Positions 45,102 to 55,008 of a DNA stretch of 64,000 bases are shown piece after piece (position 1 is the stretch's first letter; each line of letters begins with the position of its first letter). A program made the position numbers and the translations under genes. The stretch covers positions 310,001 through 374,000 of the forward strand of contig NZ_FNUJ01000008.1 in NCBI RefSeq assembly GCF_900107925.1, read 5' to 3'. The stretch is from Amycolatopsis pretoriensis. GTDB lineage: Bacteria; Actinomycetota; Actinomycetes; Mycobacteriales; Pseudonocardiaceae. Below the pieces are notes generated by a model that ran no database searches, was not told the DNA's origin, and saw only the letters and a program-made list of their open reading frames with translations.

Positions 45102-48100
45102 TTATCGACAGGGCGGGGCGTAGTCGATGCCCGGCAGGCCCGCCGACCACTCGGCTTCGGTGATGCGGGGCGCCGCGACGGCGCAGATCCGTTCGGCCGC
45201 GCGGTCGGGATCGGTTTCGACGAACCGTACAGTGCCGTCCGCGACCGCGCCCGCCAGCGTGTGGCCGTCCGGGGCGAACTGCACCGCGTACACCCGGTCC
45301 GCCTCCTCGGGCAGCGCCGCGTACGGCTCCGCGCGAGCGACGTCCCACAGCCGGACCGTGCGGTCGTAGCTGCCGGAGGCCAGCACCTTCCCGTCGCCGC
45401 TGAAGGACACCCCCATGACGATGTCGGTGTGTCCCGCGAGGACCGCCGACACCCGCGCGGCCGCGGGGTCCGCGACCGACCACAGGCGCACCACGCGGTC
45501 GGCGCCCGCGGTCGCGAGCGTGCGGCCGTCCGGGCTGAACGCGACCGAGAAGATCGTGTCGGTGTGCCCTTCGAGCTTGGCGAGTGACTTCGGGGCCCGG
45601 GGCGACGAGACGTCCCACAGCCGCGCGGTGTGGTCCCAGCTGCCGCTGGCCAGCGTCCGGCCGTCGGGGCTGAAGGCGAGCGTGTGGACGTCGTCGTCGT
45701 GCCCCGGAAGCTTCGCGATCTCCACGGGGTGCAGGCGGTCGGCGAGGTCCCAGAGCCGGACGGTGTGGCCGTCGCCCGCCGTGGCGAGGAACCGGCCGTC
45801 CGGGCTGAACACGACCGCGTCGATGTCGTCGTGCGGCCGGGAGAACACCGTCGGCGGCCCGGGGTGGGCCGGGTCGGTGATGTCCCGCAGCGTCATCGTG
45901 TGGTCCCAGCTGCCGGTGGCCAGCGTGCGGCCGTCCGGGCTGATCGCGACGCCGCACACCGCGTCGCCGAAGCCGCCGATCGTGGCGACCGTCCGGGGCG
46001 CGCCCGGGTCGGCGAGTTCGTGCAGGCGCACCACCTGGTCGTAGCCGCCGGTCGCGAGCACCCCGCGGCCGAACGCTTCGTGGCACGCCCGTGCCGTGTG
46101 GGCGGGCAGCGCCGGGCCGGGCAGGTCCCAGAGCCGGGCGGACTGGTCGTCGCTGGCCGTGGCGAGCGTGCGCCCGTCGCGGCTGAAGACCACCGACCCG
46201 ACGGCCCCGATGTGACCGGGCAGGGACTGCAGCTCCCGCGGGTGCCGCGGATCGGCCACGTCCCACAGCCGCGCGGTGCGGTCGAAGCCGCTCGTGGCCA
46301 GGGTGTGCCCGTCGGGACCGAACGCGACCGACCGGACGATCGCCTTGTGCGCCCCGAGCGACGCCAGCTGCACCGGGGCGGCGGGATCGGTGACGTCCCA
46401 CAGGCGCGCGGTCTGGTCGGCCGAAGCCGTGGCGAGGGTGTGCCCGTCGAGGCTGAAGGCGACGGAGTGGACGACGTCGGTGTGCCCGGTCGCGACGCCG
46501 AGCGAGCGCTTACCGGCGACGTCCCAGAGACGGGCGGTCTGGTCGGCCGACGCGGAGGCGAGCAGCCGGCCGTCCGGGCTGAAGGCGAGGTTGTTGACGT
46601 ACGACGTGTGCCCGGTCAGCTCCCCTGCCGGCCGCGGGTGCGCCGGATCGGTGGTGTCGTAGAACCGGAGCTTGCCGGCGACGTCGGCGGTGACCAGCAG
46701 CGGCGCGACCGGGCTGAAGGCGACCGCGTAGGACTTGCCTTCGTGCTGCTCGACGATCATCCCGGGGCCCGGCCGGGCGGGGTCGCCGACGTCCCAGACC
46801 CGGGCGGTGCCGTCGAAGCCGGCGGTGGCGACGGTCCGGCCGTCGGCGCTGAAGGCGACGTTGTTGACGTTGCCGGTGTGGCCGGTCAGCACGCCCAGCG
46901 GCACCGGGTGGTGCGGGTCGTGGACGTCCCACAGGCGCGCGGTGCCGTCCCAGCTCGCGGTGGCGAGAACCCGGCCGTCCGGGCGCAGGGCGACGGTGTT
47001 GACCCGGCCGGTGTGCCCGGTGACGCGGGTCGAATACGGCGTCGAGAAGACACCGAGCACGCTGCTGCGCGCTTCGGCGCTCGGGTCGAGGCGGTACGCG
47101 GCGAGCGCGAGCTGCGCGGCCAGCGCGGGGTTGGTCGCGCGCATCGCCAGCGCCTGCCCGGCGACCTTCTGCGCGAGCGCGCTGTTGCGCTGGTCGGTGG
47201 CCGTGCCCTGGGCGTGCACGGCGTACGCGGTGGCCGCGACGGCGACGACCAGCAGCACGGCGAGCAGCGCGACGAGCTGCCGCAGCCGCCGGGTGCGCCG
47301 GCGGTCGCGTTCCTTCTCCGCGTGCTCGACGGCGAGGCTGGCGTCGAGGAACCGCCGTTCCCGCTGGGAAAGCGCGGTGTCCTGGCGCGCGGCCCACTCC
47401 CGCGCGACGGCCAGCCGGGTGCCGCGGTGGAGCCAGCCGGAGTCCTCGCCGACGCCCTCCCAGGCGTCGGTCGCCTCGGTGAGCTGGCGGTGCACGCGCA
47501 GGCCCTCGCGGTCCTCGGTGAGCCACTCGCGCAGCCGCGGCCAGCCGCGGATGAGGGCCTCGTGCGTGATCTCGATGCCGGTGTCGTCGAGGGTGACCAG
47601 CCGCGCGGCGGCGAGGCCGTCGAGCACGACGGCGGTGTCCTCGTCGTCGGTGTCGAGCTCGCCGCGGCCGATGCGGCGCTTGGTGTCTTCGGTGCCTTCG
47701 CCGAGCGCGGTCATCCGGAGGAAGACCTGCCGGGCCAGCCGCTGCTGGCGCGGCGAAAGGCGCGCGAAAGTGCTTTCCGACGTCTGGGCGATGGCCCGCT
47801 CGATGCCACCGGTCGACTCGTACCCGGCCAGGGTCAGCGTGGTGCCGCGCCGGCGTCGCCAGGTTTCGAGGAGCGCGTGGGAGAGCAGTGGCAGCACGCC
47901 GGGCCGGCCGGTGGCGTCCGCGACGAGCCGCGAGACGAGCGCGGTCTCGACGCGGTACCCGGCGTCGACGGCGGGCCGCGAGATCGCCTGCCGGAGCTCC
48001 TCGGTGGTCATCGGGCCGACGAGGACCTGCGCGTCCTGCATGGCTTCGGCGAGCTCCGCGTGCCGCGCGCAGTGGGTGTAGAAGTCGGTGCGGATGCCGA

Positions 48101-48884
48101 GCACGACCCGGATCCGGCTGCCGGGCTCGGTGGTCGCGGTGACGAGGGCGTCGAGGAAGCGCGCGCGTTCCCGCTCGTCCTGGCAGAGCGTGAAGACCTC
48201 TTCGAACTGGTCGACGACGAGCACGACGTCGGTGTCGTCCGGTTCGGCGAGCTGCCGGGCGGCGAGGCCGAGGTTGCGCGGGTGCGCGGTGAAGTCGTCG
48301 AGCAGCGCGCCGGGCGCGAGGCCGAGCGCGGCGGCGAACTTCACCGCGCACTCCTGCAGCGGCCGGGCACCCGGGGTCAGCAGGATGACCGGGCCCTTCA
48401 CCGACGGCAGCAGGCCGGCCCGCAGCAGCGACGACTTCCCGGAGCCGGACGCGCCGAGAACCGCGAGAAAACGCTGTCCCGAAAGCCGCGCGACGAGCTT
48501 TTCGACCAGCCGTTCGCGGCCGAAGAACCGGCTCGCGTCGGCGGAGGTGAATGCGGACAGCCCGACGTACGGCGGCTTTTCCCCGGTTTCGGGCTCAGGC
48601 ACGGCGGCTTCGTCCGGACGCGCGTCGTCGGCGACGGCGTGCCAGCGCTCTTCCCATTCAGCGGGTACCCCGCCGCAGGCCCGGACGTAGGCCAGCGTCA
48701 CGGCCAGGCTGGGGAGTTTCCGCCCGCCGGCGGCCTCCGAAAGCGTCCCGGCCGAATAGTGCGCGCGCCGGCCGAGCTCGCGGTACGTGGGATTCCCGGC
48801 ACTTTCCCGCAACCGCCGGAGATCGGCGGCGAATCCGGTCAGCGGGTCGTCCCCGGGATCCAAGGGTCGCTCGGGACGCGGCAC
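45102..48884 (-). CDS. XRE-nSTAND1 NTPase with 14 WD40 repeats
   Basis: 1260 residues. An XRE-like HTH is at about 15-80 (YRELGRRAHYSAGTLSEAAGG). An nSTAND1 module begins YVGLSAFTSADASRFFGRE, with Walker A GASGSGKSS (144-152), Walker B VVLVVDQFEEV (220-230) and a winged-helix region to about 500. One membrane-like segment lies at 536-556. The C-terminal half holds 14 WD40 repeats (about 622-1240), enough for two seven-bladed propellers; repeats 3 and 8 are the most degenerate. It starts at a GTG with GGGAGGA upstream. These are signalling or defence-type sensors; the effector here could be the HTH or the membrane helix. The partner is unknown. Confidence 0.88.
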   Translation of the reverse strand: MPRPERPLDPGDDPLTGFAADLRRLRESAGNPTYRELGRRAHYSAGTLSEAAGGRKLPSLAVTLAYVRACGGVPAEWEERWHAVADDARPDEAAVPEPETGEKPPYVGLSAFTSADASRFFGRERLVEKLVARLSGQRFLAVLGASGSGKSSLLRAGLLPSVKGPVILLTPGARPLQECAVKFAAALGLAPGALLDDFTAHPRNLGLAARQLAEPDDTDVVLVVDQFEEVFTLCQDERERARFLDALVTATTEPGSRIRVVLGIRTDFYTHCARHAELAEAMQDAQVLVGPMTTEELRQAISRPAVDAGYRVETALVSRLVADATGRPGVLPLLSHALLETWRRRRGTTLTLAGYESTGGIERAIAQTSESTFARLSPRQQRLARQVFLRMTALGEGTEDTKRRIGRGELDTDDEDTAVVLDGLAAARLVTLDDTGIEITHEALIRGWPRLREWLTEDREGLRVHRQLTEATDAWEGVGEDSGWLHRGTRLAVAREWAARQDTALSQRERRFLDASLAVEHAEKERDRRRTRRLRQLVALLAVLLVVAVAATAYAVHAQGTATDQRNSALAQKVAGQALAMRATNPALAAQLALAAYRLDPSAEARSSVLGVFSTPYSTRVTGHTGRVNTVALRPDGRVLATASWDGTARLWDVHDPHHPVPLGVLTGHTGNVNNVAFSADGRTVATAGFDGTARVWDVGDPARPGPGMIVEQHEGKSYAVAFSPVAPLLVTADVAGKLRFYDTTDPAHPRPAGELTGHTSYVNNLAFSPDGRLLASASADQTARLWDVAGKRSLGVATGHTDVVHSVAFSLDGHTLATASADQTARLWDVTDPAAPVQLASLGAHKAIVRSVAFGPDGHTLATSGFDRTARLWDVADPRHPRELQSLPGHIGAVGSVVFSRDGRTLATASDDQSARLWDLPGPALPAHTARACHEAFGRGVLATGGYDQVVRLHELADPGAPRTVATIGGFGDAVCGVAISPDGRTLATGSWDHTMTLRDITDPAHPGPPTVFSRPHDDIDAVVFSPDGRFLATAGDGHTVRLWDLADRLHPVEIAKLPGHDDDVHTLAFSPDGRTLASGSWDHTARLWDVSSPRAPKSLAKLEGHTDTIFSVAFSPDGRTLATAGADRVVRLWSVADPAAARVSAVLAGHTDIVMGVSFSGDGKVLASGSYDRTVRLWDVARAEPYAALPEEADRVYAVQFAPDGHTLAGAVADGTVRFVETDPDRAAERICAVAAPRITEAEWSAGLPGIDYAPPCR

Positions 48885-48965
48885 CCCGTCCTCCCTGTTC
48901 CGGTTTCCGACCCACGGTATCGGGTCGCGCGCCGGGCCGGGCCCGTTCGGGAAAACCGGCCGCCT

Positions 48966-49448
48966 TCAGACGACGTCGGCGAGGACCCGCGCGGCGATCT
49001 CCGCGTCCAGTGGGCTCATGTCCGCGCCGACGCGCTCGCCGGGCGACCACCAGCGGAAGCCGAGCCCTTCCTCGCTGAGGCTGAGCGCGGGGGCGGCGCC
49101 GAGATCGGTGCGGTAGACAGCGAGGAGCTCCTGGCGCGCGGGCCGGGTCAGGGCGAACTCGGCCACCGCCGCGAAAGTCAGCACCACCTCGCAAATGCCG
49201 GTCTCCTCGGCCAGTTCGCGGGCCGCCGCCCGGTGGCTGCTCTCCCCGGCCTCCCGCGTGCCGCCGGGCAGCTCCCACTGCTGCCGCCGCCGGTCGAACA
49301 TCATCAGGACGGCGCCGGCGTGGACGGCCACGACCACCGAAGCGGGCACCGGGACCGCGGCGGCCAGGCGCGTGAGATCGCTTTCGGCGACCCGGCGCAC
49401 GGCCAGCAGGAGGTTGCCCGCACGGTCGCGGAGGGGAAGCTCGGCCAT
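48966..49448 (-). CDS. NUDIX hydrolase
   Basis: 160 residues with a complete NUDIX box, GGTREAGESSHRAAARELAEETGI, preceded by WELPGG. The length suits a nucleoside-diphosphate-X pyrophosphatase, perhaps a house-cleaning or ADP-sugar type. It lies 81 nt upstream of the STAND gene on the same strand, so co-transcription is possible. No substrate-specific motif was recognised. Confidence 0.88.
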   Translation of the reverse strand: MAELPLRDRAGNLLLAVRRVAESDLTRLAAAVPVPASVVVAVHAGAVLMMFDRRRQQWELPGGTREAGESSHRAAARELAEETGICEVVLTFAAVAEFALTRPARQELLAVYRTDLGAAPALSLSEEGLGFRWWSPGERVGADMSPLDAEIAARVLADVV

Positions 49449-49530
49449 GCGTCATCTTCACCAGTCCGTGAAGGGCGTCACAACCGAAGAGCCGGGAAGC
49501 AATCGCGGCACCGGGGCGTTGACCCCGGTT

Positions 49531-50523
<993 letters not shown>

Positions 50524-50665
50524 CGGCCGCTCCGGCGCGAGGCGCCCGGGAGTTGCGGGGCTCCCGGTGACCGCCGACGCCGCGAACGGCGGGCCGCCGG
50601 GCACTCTCCTCACGAAGACACCGCCAGGCGAGCGAGCGCACCGAAGGCCCGCGACGCCGGGCGAG

Positions 50666-50720
50666 CGCCGCGAATGGCCCATTCGGGGCGTCGGAGGTCC
50701 CGAATGAGTCATTCGCGGCG
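50666..50720. repeat. Double CGAATG...CATTCG hairpin repeat
   Basis: CGAATG-GCC-CATTCG (50671-50685) and CGAATG-AGT-CATTCG (50701-50715) are themselves enclosed by CGCCG and CGGCG, so the whole block can also fold as one long stem. A GGTGCCCTTC direct repeat follows at 50751 and 50781. The block lies in the 558-nt gap after the LLM gene and likely ends its transcript. Confidence 0.75.
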
Positions 50721-50917
50721 GCCCGTCGTCACCGGAGCCAGTGCAGTGGAGGTGCCCTTCGGGGCATCCGGTGTTACAAAGGTGCCCTTCCGTCTCTTCC
50801 GACGGTCGGGTCGGTATTTTCTTTTCCACTTTTGACAACAAGATCCGGTCCGTTTGTCAGCGTCGGACAAGAAATGCGCGGTTACCAGCCCGTGACCGCG
50901 CGATCCCGCTCAAGTTC
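50721..50917. other. AT-richer leader region before the mce promoter
   Basis: It includes a T-rich stretch (about 50813-50845, with TTGACA) and TTGTC/GACAA arms near 50852-50870. This may be a second regulatory region of the mce operon. No gene seen. Confidence 0.4.
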
Positions 50918-50959
50918 TTGTCTCCCAGCAGGGCCGTCGTTAGCGTACCGACCAGTAGG
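50918..50959 (+). promoter_or_regulatory. mce operon promoter with operator-like site
   Basis: TTGTCT (50918-50923), a 17-nt spacer and TAGCGT (50941-50946) make a good sigma-70-type promoter. CGTACCGACCAGTAGG (50944-50959) overlaps the -10 and start site and matches the operator before the SDR gene at 1086 in 11 of 16 positions, including all of CCAGTAGG. A TetR-type repressor of lipid genes is suspected. Confidence 0.5.
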
Positions 50960-51081
50960 AAACGGCACGGTGTCCCCCGAGACCGTGAATGGCCGACCAT
51001 TGTTACCCCGTTCGGACCATTTCCCCTTGCTCATCTCGGGTGTATTCGGCGTGCCGCCGGAACCGCTGGGGAGGCACACGA

Positions 51082-51876
51082 ATGGCCGAACGGACGACGA
51101 CGACGTCGTTCCCCGGGGCCGCCGCGCTGCGGCAGACCGGGCGGCTCTACGGGCTCGGCCTCGACGTCGTCCGGCTGACGTTCCGGCGCCCGTTCCAGCT
51201 GCGTGAACTGATCCAGCAGTTCTGGTTCATCGCGAGCGTCTCGATCCTGCCGACCGCCCTGGTCTCCATCCCGTTCGGCGCGGTCATCGCGCTGCACATC
51301 GGGTCGCTGACCACGCAGATCGGCGCGCAGTCGTTCACCGGCGCCGCCAGTGTCCTCGCCATCATCCAGCAGGCCAGCCCGATCGTCACCGCGCTGCTCA
51401 TCGCCGGCGCCGGCGGCAGCGCGATGTGCGCCGATCTCGGGTCGCGCACCATCCGCGAAGAGATCGACGCCATGGAGGTCCTCGGCGTCTCGCCCGTGCA
51501 GCGGCTGATCGTGCCGCGGGTGCTCGCCGCGATGGGGGTCGCCGTCTTCCTCAACGGCATGGTCAGCGTCGTCGGCGTGCTCGGCGGCTACTTCTTCAAC
51601 GTGATCATGCAGCACGGGACGCCCGGCGCGTACCTCGCCAGCTTCTCCGCCCTCGCCCAGCTGCCCGACCTGTGGATCAGCGAGATCAAGGCGGTCATCT
51701 TCGGGTTCGTCGCCGGGGTCGTGGCCGCCTACCGCGGGCTGAACCCCAAGGGCGGCCCGAAGGGCGTCGGCGACGCCGTCAACCAGTCCGTGGTCATCAC
51801 GTTCCTGCTGCTGTTCGTGCTGAACCTGGTGCTCACCACGGTCTACCTGCAGCTCGTTCCGCCGAAGGGGAGCTGA
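51082..51876 (+). CDS. yrbEA: YrbE/MlaE-family permease A of Mce transporter
   Basis: 264 residues, about six membrane segments. The MlaE signature region GAGGSAMCADLGSRTIREEIDAMEVLGVSP (coupling helix to the ATPase) is present. The ATG at 51082 has GGGGAGG upstream. It forms the inner-membrane channel dimer with the next gene product. First gene of the ten-gene mce operon, about 130 nt after the promoter. Confidence 0.95.
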   Translation: MAERTTTTSFPGAAALRQTGRLYGLGLDVVRLTFRRPFQLRELIQQFWFIASVSILPTALVSIPFGAVIALHIGSLTTQIGAQSFTGAASVLAIIQQASPIVTALLIAGAGGSAMCADLGSRTIREEIDAMEVLGVSPVQRLIVPRVLAAMGVAVFLNGMVSVVGVLGGYFFNVIMQHGTPGAYLASFSALAQLPDLWISEIKAVIFGFVAGVVAAYRGLNPKGGPKGVGDAVNQSVVITFLLLFVLNLVLTTVYLQLVPPKGS

Positions 51877-51878
51877 CC

Positions 51879-52730
51879 ATGGTGACCACGGACGTCCCGA
51901 GAACCACGAGGGTCCGCGAAGCCGTCGACCGCCGCTTCGGCTTCCTCGACGTCCTCGGCGACCAGATCCTCTTCTTCCTCCGCGCGATCGCCTGGATCCC
52001 GCGCGCGCTCCGCCGCTACCTGCGCGAGATCGTCCGCCTGCTCGCCGAAGTCAGCTTCGGCTCCGGTGCGCTCGCCGTCATCGGCGGCACGATCGGCGTG
52101 ATGATCGGGATGACCGTCGCCACCGGGACGGTCGTCGGCCTGCAGGGCTACTCCGCGCTCAACCAGGTCGGGACGTCGGCGTTCGCCGGGTTCGTCTCCG
52201 CCTACTTCAACACGCGCGAGATCGCGCCGCTGGTGAGCGGCCTCGCCCTGTCCGCCACCGTCGGCTGCGGCTTCACCGCGCAGCTCGGCGCGATGCGGAT
52301 CTCCGAGGAGATCGACGCCCTCGAGGTCATGGGCATCCCCAGCGTCCCGTACCTGGTGACGACGCGGGTGATCGCCGGTTTCCTCGCCGTCATCCCGCTC
52401 TACGCCATCGGGCTCCTGTCGAGCTACCTCGCCTCGCGGCAGATAACCGTCTGGTTCTTCGGCCAGTCCGCGGGCACCTACGACCACTACTTCCTGCTGT
52501 TCCTGCCACCCGGCGACGTGCTGTGGTCGTTCGGGAAGGTCCTCGTGTTCAGCGTCGTCGTGGTGCTGGCCCACTGCTACTACGGCTTCCGCGCGAGCGG
52601 CGGCCCGGCCGGCGTCGGCGTGGCGGTCGGCCGCGCGGTGCGCACCGCGATCGTCGCGATCAGCGTCCTCGACTTCTTCCTGTCCCTGGCGATCTGGGGC
52701 GCGACGACCACCGTGCAGGTGGCCGGATGA
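51879..52730 (+). CDS. yrbEB: YrbE/MlaE-family permease B of Mce transporter
   Basis: 283 residues with a longer cytosolic N-terminus than YrbEA. It has the coupling motif GCGFTAQLGAMRISEEIDALEVMGIPS. It starts 3 nt after the previous stop, and its own stop overlaps the mceA start. It is the second permease half needed for lipid passage powered by the MceG ATPase, which is not in this window. Confidence 0.95.
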   Translation: MVTTDVPRTTRVREAVDRRFGFLDVLGDQILFFLRAIAWIPRALRRYLREIVRLLAEVSFGSGALAVIGGTIGVMIGMTVATGTVVGLQGYSALNQVGTSAFAGFVSAYFNTREIAPLVSGLALSATVGCGFTAQLGAMRISEEIDALEVMGIPSVPYLVTTRVIAGFLAVIPLYAIGLLSSYLASRQITVWFFGQSAGTYDHYFLLFLPPGDVLWSFGKVLVFSVVVVLAHCYYGFRASGGPAGVGVAVGRAVRTAIVAISVLDFFLSLAIWGATTTVQVAG

Positions 52731-54004
52731 GACGCGAAACCCGCCGCAAGGCCGGGATCCGCACCGCGGGCGTGCTGTTCCTGGTGGTGCTGGGCGTGCT
52801 CGTGACGCTCTCGATCAAGGTGTACGACAAGGACTTCGTCAGCGTCGTCCCGGTGACGCTGAAGGCGGACCGCATCGGCAACCAGCTCCAGGCCGGTGGC
52901 CAGGTCAAGGCCCGCGGCGTGCTCGTCGGCGAGGTCCGCGAGGTCCGGGCGACGCCGCAGGGCGCCGAGATAGCGCTTGCCCTGGAGCCGGACAAGGTGG
53001 ACCTGTTGCCCGGCAACGTCTCCGCGTTGCTGGTGCCGAAGACGCTGTTCGGCGAGCGGTACGTGCAACTGTCCATTCCGGACGGTGTCCGCGCACCGCA
53101 TCTCGTCGCCGGTTCCGTGATCGAGCAGGACCGCTCGGCGAACGCGATCGAGCTGGAGCGCGTCTTCGACAACCTGCTGCCCCTGCTGAAAGCCGTCCAG
53201 CCGCAGAAGCTCGCGACGACGCTGACCGCGGTCTCGACGGCGTTGCAGGGACGCGGCGAGCAGATCGGCGAGACGCTCTCCACCGCCGCGGACTACCTGA
53301 CGAACTTCAACCCGCAGCTGCCGGCGTTCACCAAGGACGTCCAGGACCTCGCGTCGGTTTCCCGGCTCTACGGCGACATCGCCCCCGACCTCCTGGACGC
53401 GCTCACCGACTCCGCCGTCACGCTGAACACCGTGCGGGACAAGGCACCCGACCTCGCGACCGTCTACCAGGAAGTGTCCGGTTCGGCCGGTGAGGTCCGG
53501 GAGTTCCTGAACCGCAACAAGAACAACATCATCGCCCTCTCCGCCGACAGCCGCTCGGCGCTGGAGGTTGCGGCGCGCTACTCCCCCAGCTTCCCCTGCA
53601 CCATCAAGGCGATGGACGCGTTGCGCGGGCCGGTCGACGAGGCACTGGGCAAGGGCACGAACCAGCCCGGCATGCACGCCCAGGTCACCGTCAGCCAGGC
53701 GCGCGGCAAGTACGTGCCCGGCAAGGACGACCCGATGTACCCGGCCGACGGCGGCGGTCCGCGCTGCTACCCCAGCGGCGTCGTTCCGACGACCGGCACC
53801 GCCGCGGTCGCGCCCGGCGCCCCGCAGCACCCCCTGGTGACCGGCACGCGTGACGACCTCGGCGTCGCGAACTCCCCGCAGGAGCGCGAGCTGCTGGCCA
53901 CGATCCTGGCGCCGCAGCTGGGCGTGCCCACCGGGCAGGTCGCGGACTGGAGCAGCGTGCTGGTCGGCGCGCTCTACCGCGGCACGGAGGTGACGCTCAA
54001 GTGA
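52727..54004 (+). CDS. mceA: Mce protein A
   Basis: 425 residues: an N-terminal membrane anchor (VLFLVVLGVLVTLSIKVY), an MCE domain (about 40-120; GGQVKARGVLVGEVREV), a long helical domain of heptad-like repeats, and a C-terminal Cys-containing region rich in Pro/Gly. Its ATG overlaps the YrbEB stop by 4 nt. MceA-F form a hexameric tube that guides lipids through the envelope. Confidence 0.93.
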   Translation: MRRETRRKAGIRTAGVLFLVVLGVLVTLSIKVYDKDFVSVVPVTLKADRIGNQLQAGGQVKARGVLVGEVREVRATPQGAEIALALEPDKVDLLPGNVSALLVPKTLFGERYVQLSIPDGVRAPHLVAGSVIEQDRSANAIELERVFDNLLPLLKAVQPQKLATTLTAVSTALQGRGEQIGETLSTAADYLTNFNPQLPAFTKDVQDLASVSRLYGDIAPDLLDALTDSAVTLNTVRDKAPDLATVYQEVSGSAGEVREFLNRNKNNIIALSADSRSALEVAARYSPSFPCTIKAMDALRGPVDEALGKGTNQPGMHAQVTVSQARGKYVPGKDDPMYPADGGGPRCYPSGVVPTTGTAAVAPGAPQHPLVTGTRDDLGVANSPQERELLATILAPQLGVPTGQVADWSSVLVGALYRGTEVTLK

Positions 54005-55008
54005 GGAAGTTCGCCGCCCCGCTGATCAAGAGCCTGATCTTCATCCTCGTCACCACGGCCGCGACCGTGCTGCTGGCCGTCTCGATCGCCAACACCGGCG
54101 TCGGGCGCACCGACCTCTACGGCGCCACGTTCACCGACGCGACGTCGCTGAACGTCGGTGACGACGTCCGGATCTCCGGCGTCCGGGTCGGCCAGGTCGA
54201 GGAGCTGGAGATCGCCGACCACAGCCTGGCGCACGTCAGGTTCTCCCTGGACGAAGGCCGGCAGCTGCCCGCCGACGTCGGCGCGGTCATCAAGTACCGC
54301 AACATGGTCGGGCAGCGCTACATCGCGCTCGAACGCGGCGCGGGCGGGAAGGGCACCCTGCCGGTCGGCGGGGAGATCCCGCTGAACCGCACGACGCCGG
54401 CGCTGGACCTGACCGACCTCTTCAACGGCTTCAAGCCGCTGTTCCAGGCGCTCTCGCCCACCGACGTCAACCAGCTCTCCGGCGAGATCGTCCAGGTGCT
54501 GCAGGGCGAAGGCGGCACGGTCGAGGAGCTGCTCGCCCACACCGGTTCGCTGACTTCGACGCTGGCGAGCCGCGATCAGCTGATCGGCGACGTCATCACC
54601 AACCTCAACCACGTGCTCGGCACGGTGAACAGCAAGGGAACCGCGCTGACGACGCTGATCTCGACGCTGCGGGAGCTCGTCTCCGGCCTGGCCGCGGACC
54701 GCACCGCGATCGGCGACGCGATCGGCGGCCTCGGCGACCTCTCCACGGCCACCGCGGGCCTGCTCGGCGACGCGCGGACGCCGTTGAAGGACAGCATCAC
54801 CGGGCTCGACGGCGTCACGAAGAACCTCGCCGACGAGAAGACCCTGTCCGGTCTCGAACAGACGCTGAGCACGCTGCCTGAGAAGCTGAACAGCCTGGGC
54901 CGGATCGCCTCCTACGGCTCGTGGATGAACTTCTACCTCTGCAGCTCCACCCTGCAGACCACGCCTCCGCGCGGAACACCCGTCACGGCGGAGAGGTGCG
55001 GCTCGTGA
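54001..55008 (+). CDS. mceB: Mce protein B
   Basis: 335 residues from a GTG overlapping the mceA stop. N-terminal anchor (SLIFILVTTAATVLLAVSI), MCE domain with LNVGDDVRISGVRVGQVEELEI and MVGQRYIALERG, the P-L-N-R-T-P-A-L-D-L junction, then the helical tunnel domain ending in a short Cys-containing tail (YLCSSTLQ). Position and pattern define subunit B. Confidence 0.93.
   Translation: MRKFAAPLIKSLIFILVTTAATVLLAVSIANTGVGRTDLYGATFTDATSLNVGDDVRISGVRVGQVEELEIADHSLAHVRFSLDEGRQLPADVGAVIKYRNMVGQRYIALERGAGGKGTLPVGGEIPLNRTTPALDLTDLFNGFKPLFQALSPTDVNQLSGEIVQVLQGEGGTVEELLAHTGSLTSTLASRDQLIGDVITNLNHVLGTVNSKGTALTTLISTLRELVSGLAADRTAIGDAIGGLGDLSTATAGLLGDARTPLKDSITGLDGVTKNLADEKTLSGLEQTLSTLPEKLNSLGRIASYGSWMNFYLCSSTLQTTPPRGTPVTAERCGS

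Noticed and set aside
45102..47040. A CRISPR-like repeat signal from regularly spaced similar segments
   Set aside because: The periodicity comes from codons of the WD40 repeats, about 120-135 nt each, within one open reading frame.
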